Assembly (NCBI RefSeq): GCF_012223425.1
Contig: NZ_CP038798.1
Span: forward strand, 1-64,000
Length of the DNA: 64,000 nt
Reading direction: 5' to 3'
Source of the DNA: Mycolicibacterium frederiksbergense
Lineage (GTDB): Bacteria > Actinomycetota > Actinomycetes > Mycobacteriales > Mycobacteriaceae
The notes under the pieces: model-generated
What the model was told of the DNA's origin: nothing
The model's database searches: none
What the model saw: the letters and a program-made list of their open reading frames with translations, nothing else
Translations under genes and position numbers: made by a program
In this document: positions 10,031-19,952 of the stretch, one piece after another
Numbering within the stretch: the first letter of the stretch is position 1
Layout: each line of letters begins with the position of its first letter

Positions 10031-11337
10031 AGCGCTCCGGGTTCGTTCGGCTCCTGCTAGCGGCCGTCCTGGTGAGCACCCTCACTGCCGGCGCGTTCGT
10101 GGTCAACAATGCGGTCGGACAGCGCAATCGCATCCATGTCGAGGCTTACTTCACCAACACCAACGGCCTCTTCGTGGGTGACGACGTTCGGATCAGGGGC
10201 GTGAACGTCGGTCGCATAGAGTCGATCGAGGCCCAGCCGGCCAGCGTGAAGGTTATGTTCTGGGTGGAGGAGCAGTACGAAGTGCCGGCCGAGGTTAAAG
10301 CGGTGATCCTCTCACCGACGCTGGTCACCGCCCGAGCCATCCAGTTGACCCCGCCCTACCAGGGCGGTCCGCTGCTGGGCGACAACGCCGTTATCCCGGT
10401 GGAGCGAACCGCGGTCCCAGTCGAGTGGGACGACTTCCGGAGCAGCTCGAGAAACTCACTGATCTGCTCGCTCCCACCGAGGCCGGAGGTGTCAGCACCC
10501 TGGGCAGTCTGGTCAACTCTGCCGCCGACAACCTACGTGGCCAGGGCGCGAACATCCGACAGACGATTCTCGAACTGTCGCAGGCGCTCTCGGCGCTGGG
10601 TGACCATAGCGGTGACACGTTCACCACCGTGAAAAACCTCGCCGCCCTGGTCTCGGCGCTGGAGGGCAGCACGACGCTGATGCGCGACCTGAACCAAAAC
10701 TTCGCGTCGGTGACGAATCTGTTTACCAACGACTCGGGCGAGGTAGCCGAGGCCATCGCCGACCTGAGCGACGTCGCGAGTGAGGTCAAGTCCTTCGTCG
10801 CCGACAACCGGGAGGCGTTGGGTACCACCACCGATACGTTGACATCGGTATCCCAGGCGCTGGCCGACAGCCTTGGCGACATCAAACAGACACTGCATGT
10901 ATTGCCGACAGTGGCGGCCAACGCGGCCAACATCTACCAGCCTGCCCAAGGGACGCTGAGTTCTGCTCTGGCGGTCAACAACTTCCGCGACCCCATCACC
11001 TTCCTGTGCGGTGCTATCCAAGCCGCGTCGCAGTTGGGTGCCGAACAGTCATCGAAGCTGTGTGTGCAGTATCTGGCGCCGATCGTCAAGAACCGCCAGT
11101 ACAACTTCCCCCAATCGGAATGAACCCCTTCGTGGGAGCCAGCGCAAGACCGAACGAGATCACCTACAGCGAGGACTGGATGCGGCCCGACCATGTCCCA
11201 CCTGCGCCAGCAGCACCCGCTGTACCGCCTCCACCGGGTGCCGATCTGCTGCCTGCCGAGGCGCCACCAGTGGCGTTGCCCACAAATCCCACCGCCGGTC
11301 TGGCCGGGATCATGGTGCCGCCGGGGGAGATCGGTGA
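10027..11337 (+). CDS. mceD: MceD, Mce-family protein (frameshifted)
   Basis: GTG start at 10027, overlapping mceC. N-terminal anchor LLLAAVLVSTLTAGAFVVNN, MlaD domain VEAYFTNTNGLFVGDDVRIRGVNVGRIESIEAQ, and SPTLVTARAIQLTPPY. The helical part carries PEQLEKLTDLLAPTEAGGVSTLGSLVNSAADNL, QTILELSQALSALGDHSGDTFTTVKNLAALVSALEGS and a PITFLCGAIQ Cys region. The C-terminus reads NPFVGASARPNEITYSEDW followed by a proline-rich end. Breaks at about 10440 (GGG to GG), 11111 (C run) and 11325 (G run). With the last one repaired the protein stops at TGA 11335-11337, overlapping the mceE ATG. Confidence 0.86.
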
Positions 11338-12469
11338 TGCGCACTGGTCGTCGTGTGGCCACGTTGGCGATCGCCGTCGTGACAATGGCTGGGCTCCCCG
11401 GATGCGGGTGGCGGGGACTGAACTCCTTCCAGTTACCGGGCACCGAGGGCAGCGGTGCGGGGGCGTTCACCGTGCAAGCCCAGATGGCCGATGTCTTCAA
11501 CATTCAACAGAACTCACGCGTGCGTGTGAACGACGCCAACGTCGGTACCGTCACCAAGATCGAACGCCAGGGGTGGCATGCGTTGCTCGACCTCAAGCTC
11601 AACGGCGATGTGGTGCTACCGGCCAACAGTACGGTGAAGGTGGGTCAGACGAGTTTGTTCGGCTCGTTGCACATCGAGTTGGCGCCGCCGACCGATGAGC
11701 CACCCCAGGGTGAACTGCAGCAAGGTTCCCTGATCCGGCTGGAATCCAGCAGCGCCTACCCGTCCACCGAAGAGACTCTCTCGGCGCTGTCGCTGTTGCT
11801 CAACGGTGGCGGGGTGGGTCAGATCCAGGACATCACCCAAGCGCTCACCACCGCCTTCGGGGGCGGGAGGACGACCTGCGGAGCATGTTGGTGCAACTGG
11901 ACACATTTATCGGCCGGGTGAACGAGCAGTCGGCGGACATCATCGCGGCCACGGACAGCCTCAACAGGCTGGTCGGACAGTTCGCCGCCGAGAAACCAGT
12001 GGTGGACCGGGCGCTCGATACCATCCCTCGGGCACTGGAAGTCCTGAACGAGCAGCGCGACAACCTTGTGGAGGCGGTCGACCAATTGGGCAAGTTCAGC
12101 GCCCTGGCCGCCGATTCGGTTCACCAGACCAAGGATGCCATCGTGGCGGAACTGAAGAATCTCGGCCCTGTCCTGGAGTCGCTGGCCAACTCCGGCCCCG
12201 CGCTCACCCGTTCGCTGGGCCTGTTCCTCACCTATCCGTTCCCCAAGGACACGCTGACGAAGTGGTTCCGTGGCGACTACGCAAATACCTCGCTGATCGT
12301 CGACCTGACTCTGAGCCGATTGGATGCCGGGTTGCTCACCGGCACCCGATTCGAGGGCGACCTAACCGAACTGGAGATGCAATGGGGTCGCACCGTCGGC
12401 ACGCTCCCGAGTCCGTATACCGCAGATAATCCGCTACTGGCACCCTATCGCTGGGACCAAGGTCACTAG
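11337..12469 (+). CDS. mceE: MceE, Mce lipoprotein (one frameshift)
   Basis: The ATG at 11337 overlaps the mceD stop. The signal peptide RRVATLAIAVVTMAGLPGC ends in a lipobox (LPGC), which identifies it as the lipoprotein member (MceE/LprK class) of the operon. The MlaD domain reads FTVQAQMADVFNIQQNSRVRVNDANVGTVTKIERQGWHALLDLKL, then SLFGSLHIELAPP. The helical domain continues as LVQLDTFIGRVNEQSADIIAATDSLNRLVGQF and ends LLAPYRWDQGH. One break at about 11862, where GGGGG reads in place of six G, restores GGREDDLRSMLVQ. Repaired length about 377 residues. Confidence 0.88.
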
Positions 12470-12471
12470 AC

Positions 12472-13912
12472 ATGCATCTGAGCAGACGAGTGTGGATACA
12501 GCTGTTGATCTTCGCGGTGATCTCGGTCCTCGCGGTGGGCGCGATCGGGCTCAGCTACCTGAAGGTGCCCGCGCTGCTGTTCGGGGCGGGGGAGTACCGC
12601 GTGATCGTCGCTCTTCCCGCGTCCGGCGGGTTGTACAGGAACGGCAACGTCACCTACCGGGGTACCGGAGTGGGACAGGTGAAGGACGTGCGCTTGACCC
12701 CGCGGGTGTCGAGGCGGTGTTGTCCTTGACCTCGGATGTCGAGATTCCGTCGGATGTCGACGCTGCGGTGCACAGCCAGACCGGTCTCGGTGAGGTTTTC
12801 CTCGAACTCACACCGCGCAGTGACCGAGGTCCCGTGCTGGTCGACGGTGACGTGATCCCGATGGACCGGACCAGGCTGCCGGCCGATATCAACTCCTTGT
12901 TGACCGCCACGAACGAAGGCCTGCAGGCGATTCCCAACGAGAACCTACGAACGGCCATCGACGAGTCCTACCTGGCCGTCGGGGGCTCGGTCCGGAACTC
13001 GCGCGAATAGTCAAGGGCACCACAGCATTAGCGTCCGATGCTCGGGCCAACCTGGAGTCCCTGACCACGCTGATCGACCGGTCCGGGCCCATTCTGGATT
13101 CACAGATCGACACCGCCGATTCCATCCAGCGGTGGGCGACCAACGTGGCCGACGTCACCGAACAGCTGCAATCGCGTGACGCCGAGTTTCGAGAGGTACT
13201 GCACACTGGTCCGCCAGCGCTGGGTGAAGTGCAGCAGCTCATGGATCGATTTCGGCCGACGCTGCCCATCCTGCTCAACAACCTGGTCAGCCTGGCCGAC
13301 GTCGCGGTCGTCTATCAACCGAACATCGAACAGTTGCTGGTGCTGGCGCCCCCGCTGGTGGAGGCCATTGGCGGCTCGATGCTGGCCAATCGCCACACCA
13401 AGCAGGACTACAAGGGCGTGTACATCTCGTTCAACCTCAACCTGAATCTGCCGCCGCCGTGCACCACCGGCTTCCTGCCCACCAGCCAGATCCGTCCACC
13501 CAGCGAAGAGGATTATCCCCAGCGGCCCCCGGGTCACCTCTACTGCCGGGTGCCCCAGGATTCGGCCCTCAATGTCCGTGGAGTGCGAAACCTGCCATGC
13601 GCCAACAGGCCCGGTAAGCGCGCACCCACGGTGGCGATGTGCGAGAGCGACGAGAACTATCTGCCGCTCAACGACGGATACAACTGGAAGGGAGATCCCA
13701 ACGCCACGCTGTCGGGTCAGGCGGTGCCGCAGGTGCCTGCCGAGTCGGTTGTTGATGGGCCTGCTGTGTCGCCACCGCTGACCGTGACGCGGTACGACCC
13801 GAGTACGGGTGCCTATGTCGGCCCGGATGGGAAAACGTACGTCCAGCGGAACCTCGCGCGCGGTGCGGCCCCGGGCACGTGGCAGGACATGTTGATCCCG
13901 CCGGGGGGATGA
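12472..13912 (+). CDS. mceF: MceF, Mce-family protein (two frameshifts)
   Basis: Last Mce protein, ATG at 12472, two bases after mceE. Anchor IQLLIFAVISVLAVGAIGLS, then MlaD domain YRVIVALPASGGLYRNGNVTYRGTGVGQVKDVRL and VDAAVHSQTGLGEVFLELTPR. The long helical part includes ANLESLTTLIDRSGPILDSQIDTADSI and RFRPTLPILLNNLVSLADVAVVYQPNIEQLLVLAPPLVEA. The C-terminal domain has the family's paired cysteines (PPPCTTGFLP, LYCRVPQ, NLPCANRPG) and ends DMLIPPGG. Breaks at about 12707 (GG run) and 12982 (GGGGG should be six) each need one G. Length after repair about 480 residues. No ATPase gene lies nearby; Mkl is usually encoded elsewhere. Confidence 0.88.
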
Positions 13913-14132
13913 GCAATTGACCGACCGGTGGAGCCTGCTGATCGCACACCATCGCTCGGGTGCGCGCTCGGCCACCGCGATGCGCCAATGCCAGGTCACG
14001 GTTCTCCCGGGAGTCGGGACGTGGTGCACGAAAACGTCATTGGAACACGTTGGGAGGAGACAGCGAATGCACTGACCCCGATTGACCGATATCCGAACGA
14101 CCGCAACTGATCGCACCGACCGAGGAGTACCG

Positions 14133-15336
14133 ATGACAGACAATCAGGACATCCGAATGCTGATCGACGGGGAACTGGTTCCCGCCGTCGACGGCGATTG
14201 GCTCGAGTCCGTCAATCCCGCGAACGAGCGGGTGATCGCCCGGGTGCCCGCCGGTGGCGAGAAGGACATCGAACGTGCGGTCGCCGCGGCCGAGGCCGCA
14301 TTCGTACCGTGGTCTCGAACCCCGGTATCCGAGCGCGCCGCCATGTTGCGTACCTTTGCTTCCCGTCTGCGCGCCGAGGGGATCGGCTGGCCGCACTCGA
14401 GACCGCGGACACCGGGAACACGATCGGCATCTCACACTTCGACGTCGCATACGGCGCCGACGTCATCGACTATTTCGCCGGACTGGCGCACGAGAGCAAG
14501 GGGGAGACCTCCCAGCCCGCTGAACCGGGTTCGCTTAACGTCTCGGTGCGCATCCCCTACGGTGTGGTCGGAAAGATCTTCCCGTTCAACCATCCCCTGA
14601 TGTTCACCGCCGCCAAGATGGCCGCGCCGCTGGTGACCGGAAACACCGTGGTGATCAAACCTTGCGAGCAATCTCCGTTGAGCACGGTGGCCATGGGCGA
14701 GATCATGCGGGGGTCTTCCCCCCGGTGTTATCAACGTCGTCACCGGCGCCGGCGGCCACGCCGGTGAAGCCTTGGTGCGCCACCCGAACGTGCGTCGGCT
14801 GGCATTCGTCGGTTCGGTGCCGACAGGTCTTGCGATCCAGCGCGCCGCCGCCGAGGTGTGCGTCAAGAGCGTGAGTCTCGAGCTCGGCGGCAAGAACCCG
14901 ATGATCGTGTTCGCCGACGCCGATTTCGACGCCGCGATGGCGGGTGCGATGAGGGGGATGAACTTCGGCTGGCAGGGACAGTCGTGTGGATCCACCAGTC
15001 GGCTGTTCCTGCACGACGACATCTACGATGCCGGGGTCGAGTGGCTCCGCGAAGCGGTCGGCGCTCTGCGTGTCGGTGACCCGATGGATCCCGGATCCCA
15101 GATGGGTCCGATCAACTCCAGAGAGCAGTTGGAGAAGGACGAGGCGTACATCGCGTCCGCACACGCCGACGGCGCGCGGCTGATCACCGGCGGTGGTCGC
15201 CCGTCGGGTGCGGACTACGAGAAGGGATACTGGCTGCAGCCAACCGTTTTCGCCGATGTCACCCCGGGCATGAAGATCTTCAACGAGGAGATATTCGGGC
15301 CGGTGCTGTCGGTGATCCGGTGGAGCGACGTCGAGG
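14133..15336 (+). pseudogene. Aldehyde dehydrogenase, 5' part, split by an IS256 element
   Basis: NAD(P)-dependent aldehyde dehydrogenase fold (oxidises an aldehyde to the acid). The ATG at 14133 has CGAGGAG seven bases before. Visible family elements are KIFPFNHPLMFTAAKMAAPLVTGNTVVIKPCEQSPLS (NAD-binding), GLPPGVINVVTGAGG, FVGSVPTG, the catalytic Glu motif LELGGKNP (near 14880), the catalytic Cys in GQSCGS (near 14980), and EEIFGPVLSVIRWSDVE. At codon DVE the gene is interrupted by an IS256-family insertion; the rest resumes at 16770 in frame. Two further breaks occur at about 14383 (one G) and 14712 (two bases). It lies 220 bases after mceF on the same strand and converges with the aromatic operon. 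Confidence 0.85.
15329..15336. repeat. Target-site duplication, left copy
   Basis: CGTCGAGG, 8 bp, directly before the IS256 left inverted repeat; the same 8 bp follow the right end at 16762-16769. Eight to nine bases is the usual IS256 duplication. Removing the element and one copy restores the dehydrogenase frame (DVE-DVIGWA). Confidence 0.85.
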
Positions 15337-16761
15337 GGTTGCGTCCAGCAGAGTGGTGTATGAGTGGGACCTGATCAGCGGTACCGGCGTGTCGTAGCCG
15401 ACTGATTGAAGGTCATCGCGTGATTCTTCGAGGGACCGTCCAAAGTCACTCGAGCAAAGGAATCGACGCGATGACCACTGCCCACAATATCGACCTGCCC
15501 GCTGTGCTGGCCGAACGACTCACCACCGCCCATCCCGATGTGCTGCGCGAGCTGCTGGCCACGTTCATCCACACCCTGATGGGCGCGGAAGCCGACGCCC
15601 TGTGCGGCGCTGGCTATGGCGAACGCAGTACCGAGCGCACCAACTCCCGCAACGGGTATCGGCACCGCCGATTCGACACCCGTGCCGGCAGTCTGGATCT
15701 TGCGATCCCGAAGCTGCGCCAGGGATCGTATTTCCCGGACTGGCTGCTGGAACGCCGCAAACGTGCCGAGCGGGCCCTGACCACCGTGGTGGCCACCTGC
15801 TATCTGCTCGGGGTCTCGACGCGGCGGATGGACCGCCTGGTCGAGACGCTGGGGATCACCAGCTTGTCGAAGTCGCAGGTCTCGGTGATGGCCAAGGAAC
15901 TCGACACCGCCGTCGAGGCGTTCCGGACTCGGCCCTGGATGCCGGGCCGTACACGTTCGTCGCCGCCGACGCCCTGGTTCTCAAGGTCCGCGAGGGCGGG
16001 CGGGTGGTCAACGTGCACGCCCTGATCGCCGTCGGGGTCAACCATGAGGGCTATCGGGAGATCCTGGGCATCGACGTCACCACCGCCGAGGACGGAGCCG
16101 GCTGGCTGACGTTCTGGCGGTCACTGACCGCCCGCGGCCTGTCGGGGTCAAACTGGTCACCAGCGACGCGCACGCCGGGCTGGTGGCCGCGATCGGCGCC
16201 ACCCTGCCCGGCGCCACGTGGCAGCGCTGCCGAACGCACTACACGACCAACCTCATGGCCATCACCCCGAAAGCGTCGTGGCCGTGGGTACGCACCCTGC
16301 TGCACTCGGTGTTCGACCAACCCGACACTGAATCCGTTGCCGCGCAATATGACCGGATCATCGACGCACTCGCCGACAAACTCCCGAAGGTCGCTGATCA
16401 CTTGGAGGCCGCTCGGCCGGATCTGCTGGCGTTCACCGCGTTCCCCAAACAGATCTGGCGCCAGATCTGGTCGAACAACCCCAGGAACGGCTCAACAAGG
16501 AGATCCGACGCCGCACCGACGTCGTGGGCATCTTCCCCGACCGCGACGCCCTGATCCGCCTGGTCGGCGCCGTGCTGGCCGAACAACACGACGAATGGGC
16601 CGAATCCCGCCGCTACCTCGGCCTAGACGTGCTGAGCAAATCACGCACCGTCAACGACGCCCCGACCGAACAGGAGGACACCCCCGCGGCACTGACCGCC
16701 TGAACCATCACCCACGAAGAATCACACGACGACGTCGTACACCACGTCCCTGGACTTGACC
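15337..16761 (+). mobile_element. IS256-family element, copy 1, inside the aldehyde dehydrogenase gene
   Basis: About 1425 bp, bounded by imperfect inverted repeats. The left end reads GGTTGCGTCCAGCAGAGTGG and the right end, in reverse complement, GGTCAAGTCCAGGGACGTGG, sharing GGT, GTCCAG and GTGGTGTA. Flanked by the 8-bp repeat CGTCGAGG. It carries one transposase gene. A second, closely similar copy starts at 63136 in the same orientation. Confidence 0.88.
15471..16703 (+). CDS. IS256-family transposase (three frameshifts)
   Basis: Mutator-type DDE transposase of about 411 residues starting at the ATG at 15471. N-terminal part: LPAVLAERLTTAHPDVLRELLATFIHTLMGAEADALCGAGYGER, then RNGYRHRRFDTRAGSLDLAIPKLRQGSYFPDWLLERR, the classic family block. 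It continues through STRRMDRLVETLGITSLSKSQVSVMAKELD, DAGPYTFVAADALVLKVREGGRVVNVHALIAVGVN (first Asp region), LPGATWQRCRTHYTTNL, and ends TPAALTA. Breaks at about 15942 (CCC), 16147 (GGGG) and 16484 (CCCC) each lack one base relative to the second copy or to the expected frame. Confidence 0.86.
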
Positions 16762-16769
16762 CGTCGAGG
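16762..16769. repeat. Target-site duplication, right copy
   Basis: CGTCGAGG, identical to 15329-15336, directly after the IS256 right end. Confidence 0.85.
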
Positions 16770-17026
16770 ATGTCATCGGGTGGGCGAACCAGGTCGAGTA
16801 CGGTCTCACCGCCTCTGTCTGGTCACGGGATCTCGCCAGTGCACTCGACACCGCGAGCCGGATGGACGTCGGCTACTGCTGGATCAACGACACCAGCCGC
16901 CACCATCTCGGTGTGCACTATGGCGGTGTCAAGAACAGCGGGGTAGGTCGCGAGGAGGGGCTCGAGGAGTTGCTGAGCTATACCCAGATCAAGAGTTTGA
17001 ACATCGTCAGCAACCCGACCGCATAG
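16770..17026 (+). pseudogene. Aldehyde dehydrogenase, 3' part
   Basis: Continues the gene interrupted at 15336. It reads DVIGWANQVEYGLTASVWSRDLASALDTASRMDVGYCWIN, then GGVKNSGVGREEGLEELLSYTQIK, the standard C-terminal oligomerisation region of aldehyde dehydrogenases, and stops at TAG 17024. Joined to the 5' part with one target copy removed and three missing bases restored, the whole gene has 488 codons, a normal family length. The two halves cannot make an active enzyme while the IS is present. Confidence 0.85.
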
Positions 17027-17029
17027 ACT

Positions 17030-17075
17030 CCGGTCGCGGGCGGCCGTGGCTCTCCACCGGCCGCCCGCGAACCGG
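17030..17075. terminator. Bidirectional hairpin terminator
   Basis: Strong hairpin between two converging genes. CGCGGGCGGCCG..TGG pairs with CCA..CCGGCCGCCCGCG (17035-17069) with one bulged base and a CTCT loop, extended outward by CCGGT/ACCGG. It begins 4 bases after the dehydrogenase stop and ends 1 base before the aldolase stop, so it can end transcription from both sides. There is no long U tract, as is common in mycobacteria. Confidence 0.7.
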
Positions 17076-17076
17076 A

Positions 17077-18116
17077 TCAGGGCACCAAGCTGTCGCTACT
17101 GGAGGACTCGCGTTCGGCGATGAAATCCAGTGCGATGTCGACGATCATGTCTTCCTGACCACCGACCAGACGGCGCCGGCCGACCTCGAGCAGTAGGTCG
17201 CGGGCGTCGACACCGTAGCGGCCGGCTGCAGTCTCAGCATGCCGGAGAAACGACGAGTATACCCCCGCATACCCCAGGGTGAGCGTCTCCCTGTCGACCT
17301 GGACCGGCCGGTCGCGCAACGGTCGCACCAGGTCGTCCGCAGCGTCCTGCAGTGCCAGCAAGTCACAGTGGTGATCCCAGCCGAGCAGATCCGCGACGGC
17401 GACGAAGGCCTCGATGGGCGTATTGCCGGCACCTGCCCCCTGACCGGCCAGTGATGCGTCGACCCTGGTGACGCCGGCCTCGACCGCGACCACACTGTTG
17501 GCCACCGACAGGGACAGGTTCTCGTGGGCGTGCACACCGATCTGGGTCGAGTCGTCGAGCACATCACGATATGCCCGGACCCGGTCGCGGATGCCGTCCA
17601 TGGTGAGTCGGCCGCCGGAATCGGTCACGTAGACGCAGTGTGCTCCATAGCTCTCCATCAGCTTGGCCTGATGGGCGAGTTCCTGGGCGGGGGCCATATG
17701 ACTTAGCATCAAGAACCCCGAGACGTCCATGCCGAGTTCACGCGCCTTGGCGATGTGTTGCGCGGAGATGTCCGCCTCTGTGCAGTGGGTGGCGACGCGC
17801 ACCGATCGCACGCCCAATGCGTGCGCCTGCTCGAGTTCGGCGACGGTACCGATCCCCGGGAGCAGCAACGTCGTCAGCGTGGCCCGACGGACGTTGGCGG
17901 CGGCAGCTTCGATCCACTGCCAGTCGGTGTGACTACCCGGCCCGTAGGTGAGGGATCCGCCCGCCAATCCGTCGCCATGGGCGACCTCGATGGCGTCCAC
18001 CCCGCGGCGTCCAGCGCCGCGGCGATGCGGCCGACATCCTCGGCGCTGATCCGGTGGCGGATCGCATGCATGCCGTCGCGGAGCGTGACGTCCTGGATGT
18101 ACAACCGGTAGGTCAT
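17077..18116 (-). CDS. 4-hydroxy-2-oxovalerate aldolase (one frameshift)
   Basis: Cleaves 4-hydroxy-2-oxovalerate to pyruvate and acetaldehyde, the last ring-derived step of meta-cleavage pathways (MhpE/BphI/HsaF type). ATG at 18116: [21 protein letters not shown] carries the DRE-TIM TLRDG motif. Then [69 protein letters not shown] (metal-ligand His region) and [22 protein letters not shown]. About 346 residues, usual length. One break at about 17999 (CCCC on the plus strand lacks one base; repaired AAGVDAIEV). The start overlaps the stop of the acetaldehyde dehydrogenase gene, matching the obligate enzyme complex that channels acetaldehyde. Confidence 0.92.
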
Positions 18117-19066
18117 CTGAGCGCCTCCTGACCGGCGAGGGTGGACTGTCGGGCGAGCGCTTCCGAGACGCGCACGGCCGCGGAGGTCATGATGTCGAGA
18201 TTGCCGGCATAAGCGGGCAGATAGTGTGCCGCTCCCTCGACCTCGAGGAAGACCGAGACCCGCGTCGTCACAGGCGGTGATCCCTCGGGCACCAGGGTGT
18301 GTACCGGCTCGTCGGCATCGACCGGGAGAAACTGCACATCCTGTTTGAGACGGTAACCGGGAACGTAACGGCAGACCCGTTCGACCATCTCGGTGATCGA
18401 CGTCCGGATAGCGTCATGATCGGCGTCGCCGACGAGGCACAGCACGGTGTCACGCATGATGAGTGGAGGTTCGGCGGGGTTGAGGATGATGATGGCCTTG
18501 CCCTTGGCCGCCCGGCCCACGGATTCGATGGCGTGCGACGTGGTTTCGGTGAACTCATCGATGTTGGCGCGGGTGCCCGGACCCGCCGACCGGGAGGCGA
18601 TGGACGCCACGATCTCCGCATAGTGCACCGGCGTTACCGCCGACACTGCCGCCACGATCGGGATGGTGGCCTGACCACCACAGGTCACCATGTTGACGTT
18701 GGGCATATCGCGGGCGGCTTCCAGGTTCACGGCGGGGACAACCAGGGGTCCGAGCGCGGCGGGAGTCAGGTCCACCAGCTTCTTGCCCAGCGGGGTGAGC
18801 ACTGCGGCATTCGCGATGTGCGCCTTGGCCGATGTCGCATCCAGAACGATGTCGATCTCGTCGAAGTGTGGCATGGCGATCAGCCCGGCGACACCTCCGT
18901 GGGTGACTGGAATTCCGAGTCGGTGCGCGCGGGCCAGCCCGTCGGAATCGGGATCGATACCGACCATGGCGCCAACCTCAAGGATGTCCGAGTTCCGAAT
19001 GATCTTGAACATCAGGTCGGTGCCGATATTGCCCGATCCGATGATGGCAACCTTCGACGTGGTCAT
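18113..19066 (-). CDS. Acetaldehyde dehydrogenase (acylating)
   Basis: Converts acetaldehyde, NAD and CoA to acetyl-CoA (MhpF/BphJ/HsaG type), in complex with the aldolase encoded next. 317 residues, intact. The Rossmann start reads [20 protein letters not shown], followed by [43 protein letters not shown], the catalytic Cys in [34 protein letters not shown] and [19 protein letters not shown] at 19066 overlaps the stop of the hydratase gene upstream, so the three lower-pathway genes are tightly coupled. Confidence 0.94.
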   Translation of the reverse strand: MTTSKVAIIGSGNIGTDLMFKIIRNSDILEVGAMVGIDPDSDGLARAHRLGIPVTHGGVAGLIAMPHFDEIDIVLDATSAKAHIANAAVLTPLGKKLVDLTPAALGPLVVPAVNLEAARDMPNVNMVTCGGQATIPIVAAVSAVTPVHYAEIVASIASRSAGPGTRANIDEFTETTSHAIESVGRAAKGKAIIILNPAEPPLIMRDTVLCLVGDADHDAIRTSITEMVERVCRYVPGYRLKQDVQFLPVDADEPVHTLVPEGSPPVTTRVSVFLEVEGAAHYLPAYAGNLDIMTSAAVRVSEALARQSTLAGQEALR

Positions 19067-19785
19067 CGATCCTCCTCCGAAGAAAATGTGGCTGAGACCG
19101 TCCCGAGCGGTTCGATCTCAGCGTGGATCCGGGCGCCGGGCGTCACTGGCACCATCGGTCCCAGCGCTCCGGACAGCACGACCTGTCCGGAGCGCAGCGG
19201 GTTGCCGTATGCCGATGCGGTCCGCGCCAACCACACGAGGGCATTGAGGGGGTCGCCGAGGCAGGCCTGCCCCTCGCCGGTGGAGACCAGTTCATCGTCG
19301 GCGTACAAGCGCATGACGGTTGTGCGCGGCTCGAACTCGGCAAGAGTCAGTCGTCGCGGGCCGAGAACGAACAGACCGCTCGAGGCGTTGTCCGCCACGG
19401 TGTCCGCGATGGTCAGATCCCAGTTCTCGATCCGGCTGTCCACAATCTCGAGGGCCGCGACGGCGTAATCGACCGCTGCATGGATCGTCTCCTCGCTCAG
19501 GTCCTCGCAGGTGAGGTCGCGGTTCAGGGTGAATGCGACCTCCGCCTCAGCCCTTGGCTGCAGGAGCCGACGCATCGGTACCAAATCTTCGGCCGATACG
19601 TCCATGCTCGCGAATAGCACGCCGAAGTCCGGCTGATCCACCCCGAGCTGCTGCTGTACCGAGGGTGCGGTCAGTCCGATTTTGCGGCCGACGATGACTT
19701 CTCCGCCGGCCACCCGCCTGTCGATCAGCTCCTGTTGCACCGCATATGCGGCGTCGATGGAAGTGCCGCCGATCAGGTTCCGCAC
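19063..19785 (-). CDS. 2-hydroxypenta-2,4-dienoate hydratase (start uncertain)
   Basis: Hydrates 2-hydroxypenta-2,4-dienoate to 4-hydroxy-2-oxovalerate (MhpD/BphH/HsaE type, FAH-like fold). From the GTG at 19785: [54 protein letters not shown] (the conserved K-GLTS block), [14 protein letters not shown] (acidic metal ligands), [15 protein letters not shown] and GSALGPM-like [12 protein letters not shown]. This gives 240 residues, about 20-30 short. The same frame stays open upstream to about 19895 (INEITHDINLIRAAADRIETAAATRR, family-like) but holds no ATG, GTG or TTG, so the true start may lie across another miscalled base near 19890. Confidence 0.88.
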   Translation of the reverse strand: MRNLIGGTSIDAAYAVQQELIDRRVAGGEVIVGRKIGLTAPSVQQQLGVDQPDFGVLFASMDVSAEDLVPMRRLLQPRAEAEVAFTLNRDLTCEDLSEETIHAAVDYAVAALEIVDSRIENWDLTIADTVADNASSGLFVLGPRRLTLAEFEPRTTVMRLYADDELVSTGEGQACLGDPLNALVWLARTASAYGNPLRSGQVVLSGALGPMVPVTPGARIHAEIEPLGTVSATFSSEEDR

Positions 19786-19952
19786 CGGACTGGCAGCACG
19801 GCGTGTTGCAGCCGCGGTCTCGATGCGATCGGCGGCTGCGCGGATCAGGTTGATGTCGTGGGTGATCTCGTTGATGGCCGTCGCCTCTCGTAACGTTCGG
19901 ACAGTCCGCTATCGCCGCCGCGGCGGACGGGCCGGCGGCGATGGTCCGATAA

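Noticed and set aside
4656..13912. The mce operon as a set of true pseudogenes
   Set aside because: All breaks are small losses, nearly all in short G/C runs, with full-length conserved protein around them; no internal deletions or substitutions of decay type were seen. Kept as CDS with breaks noted.
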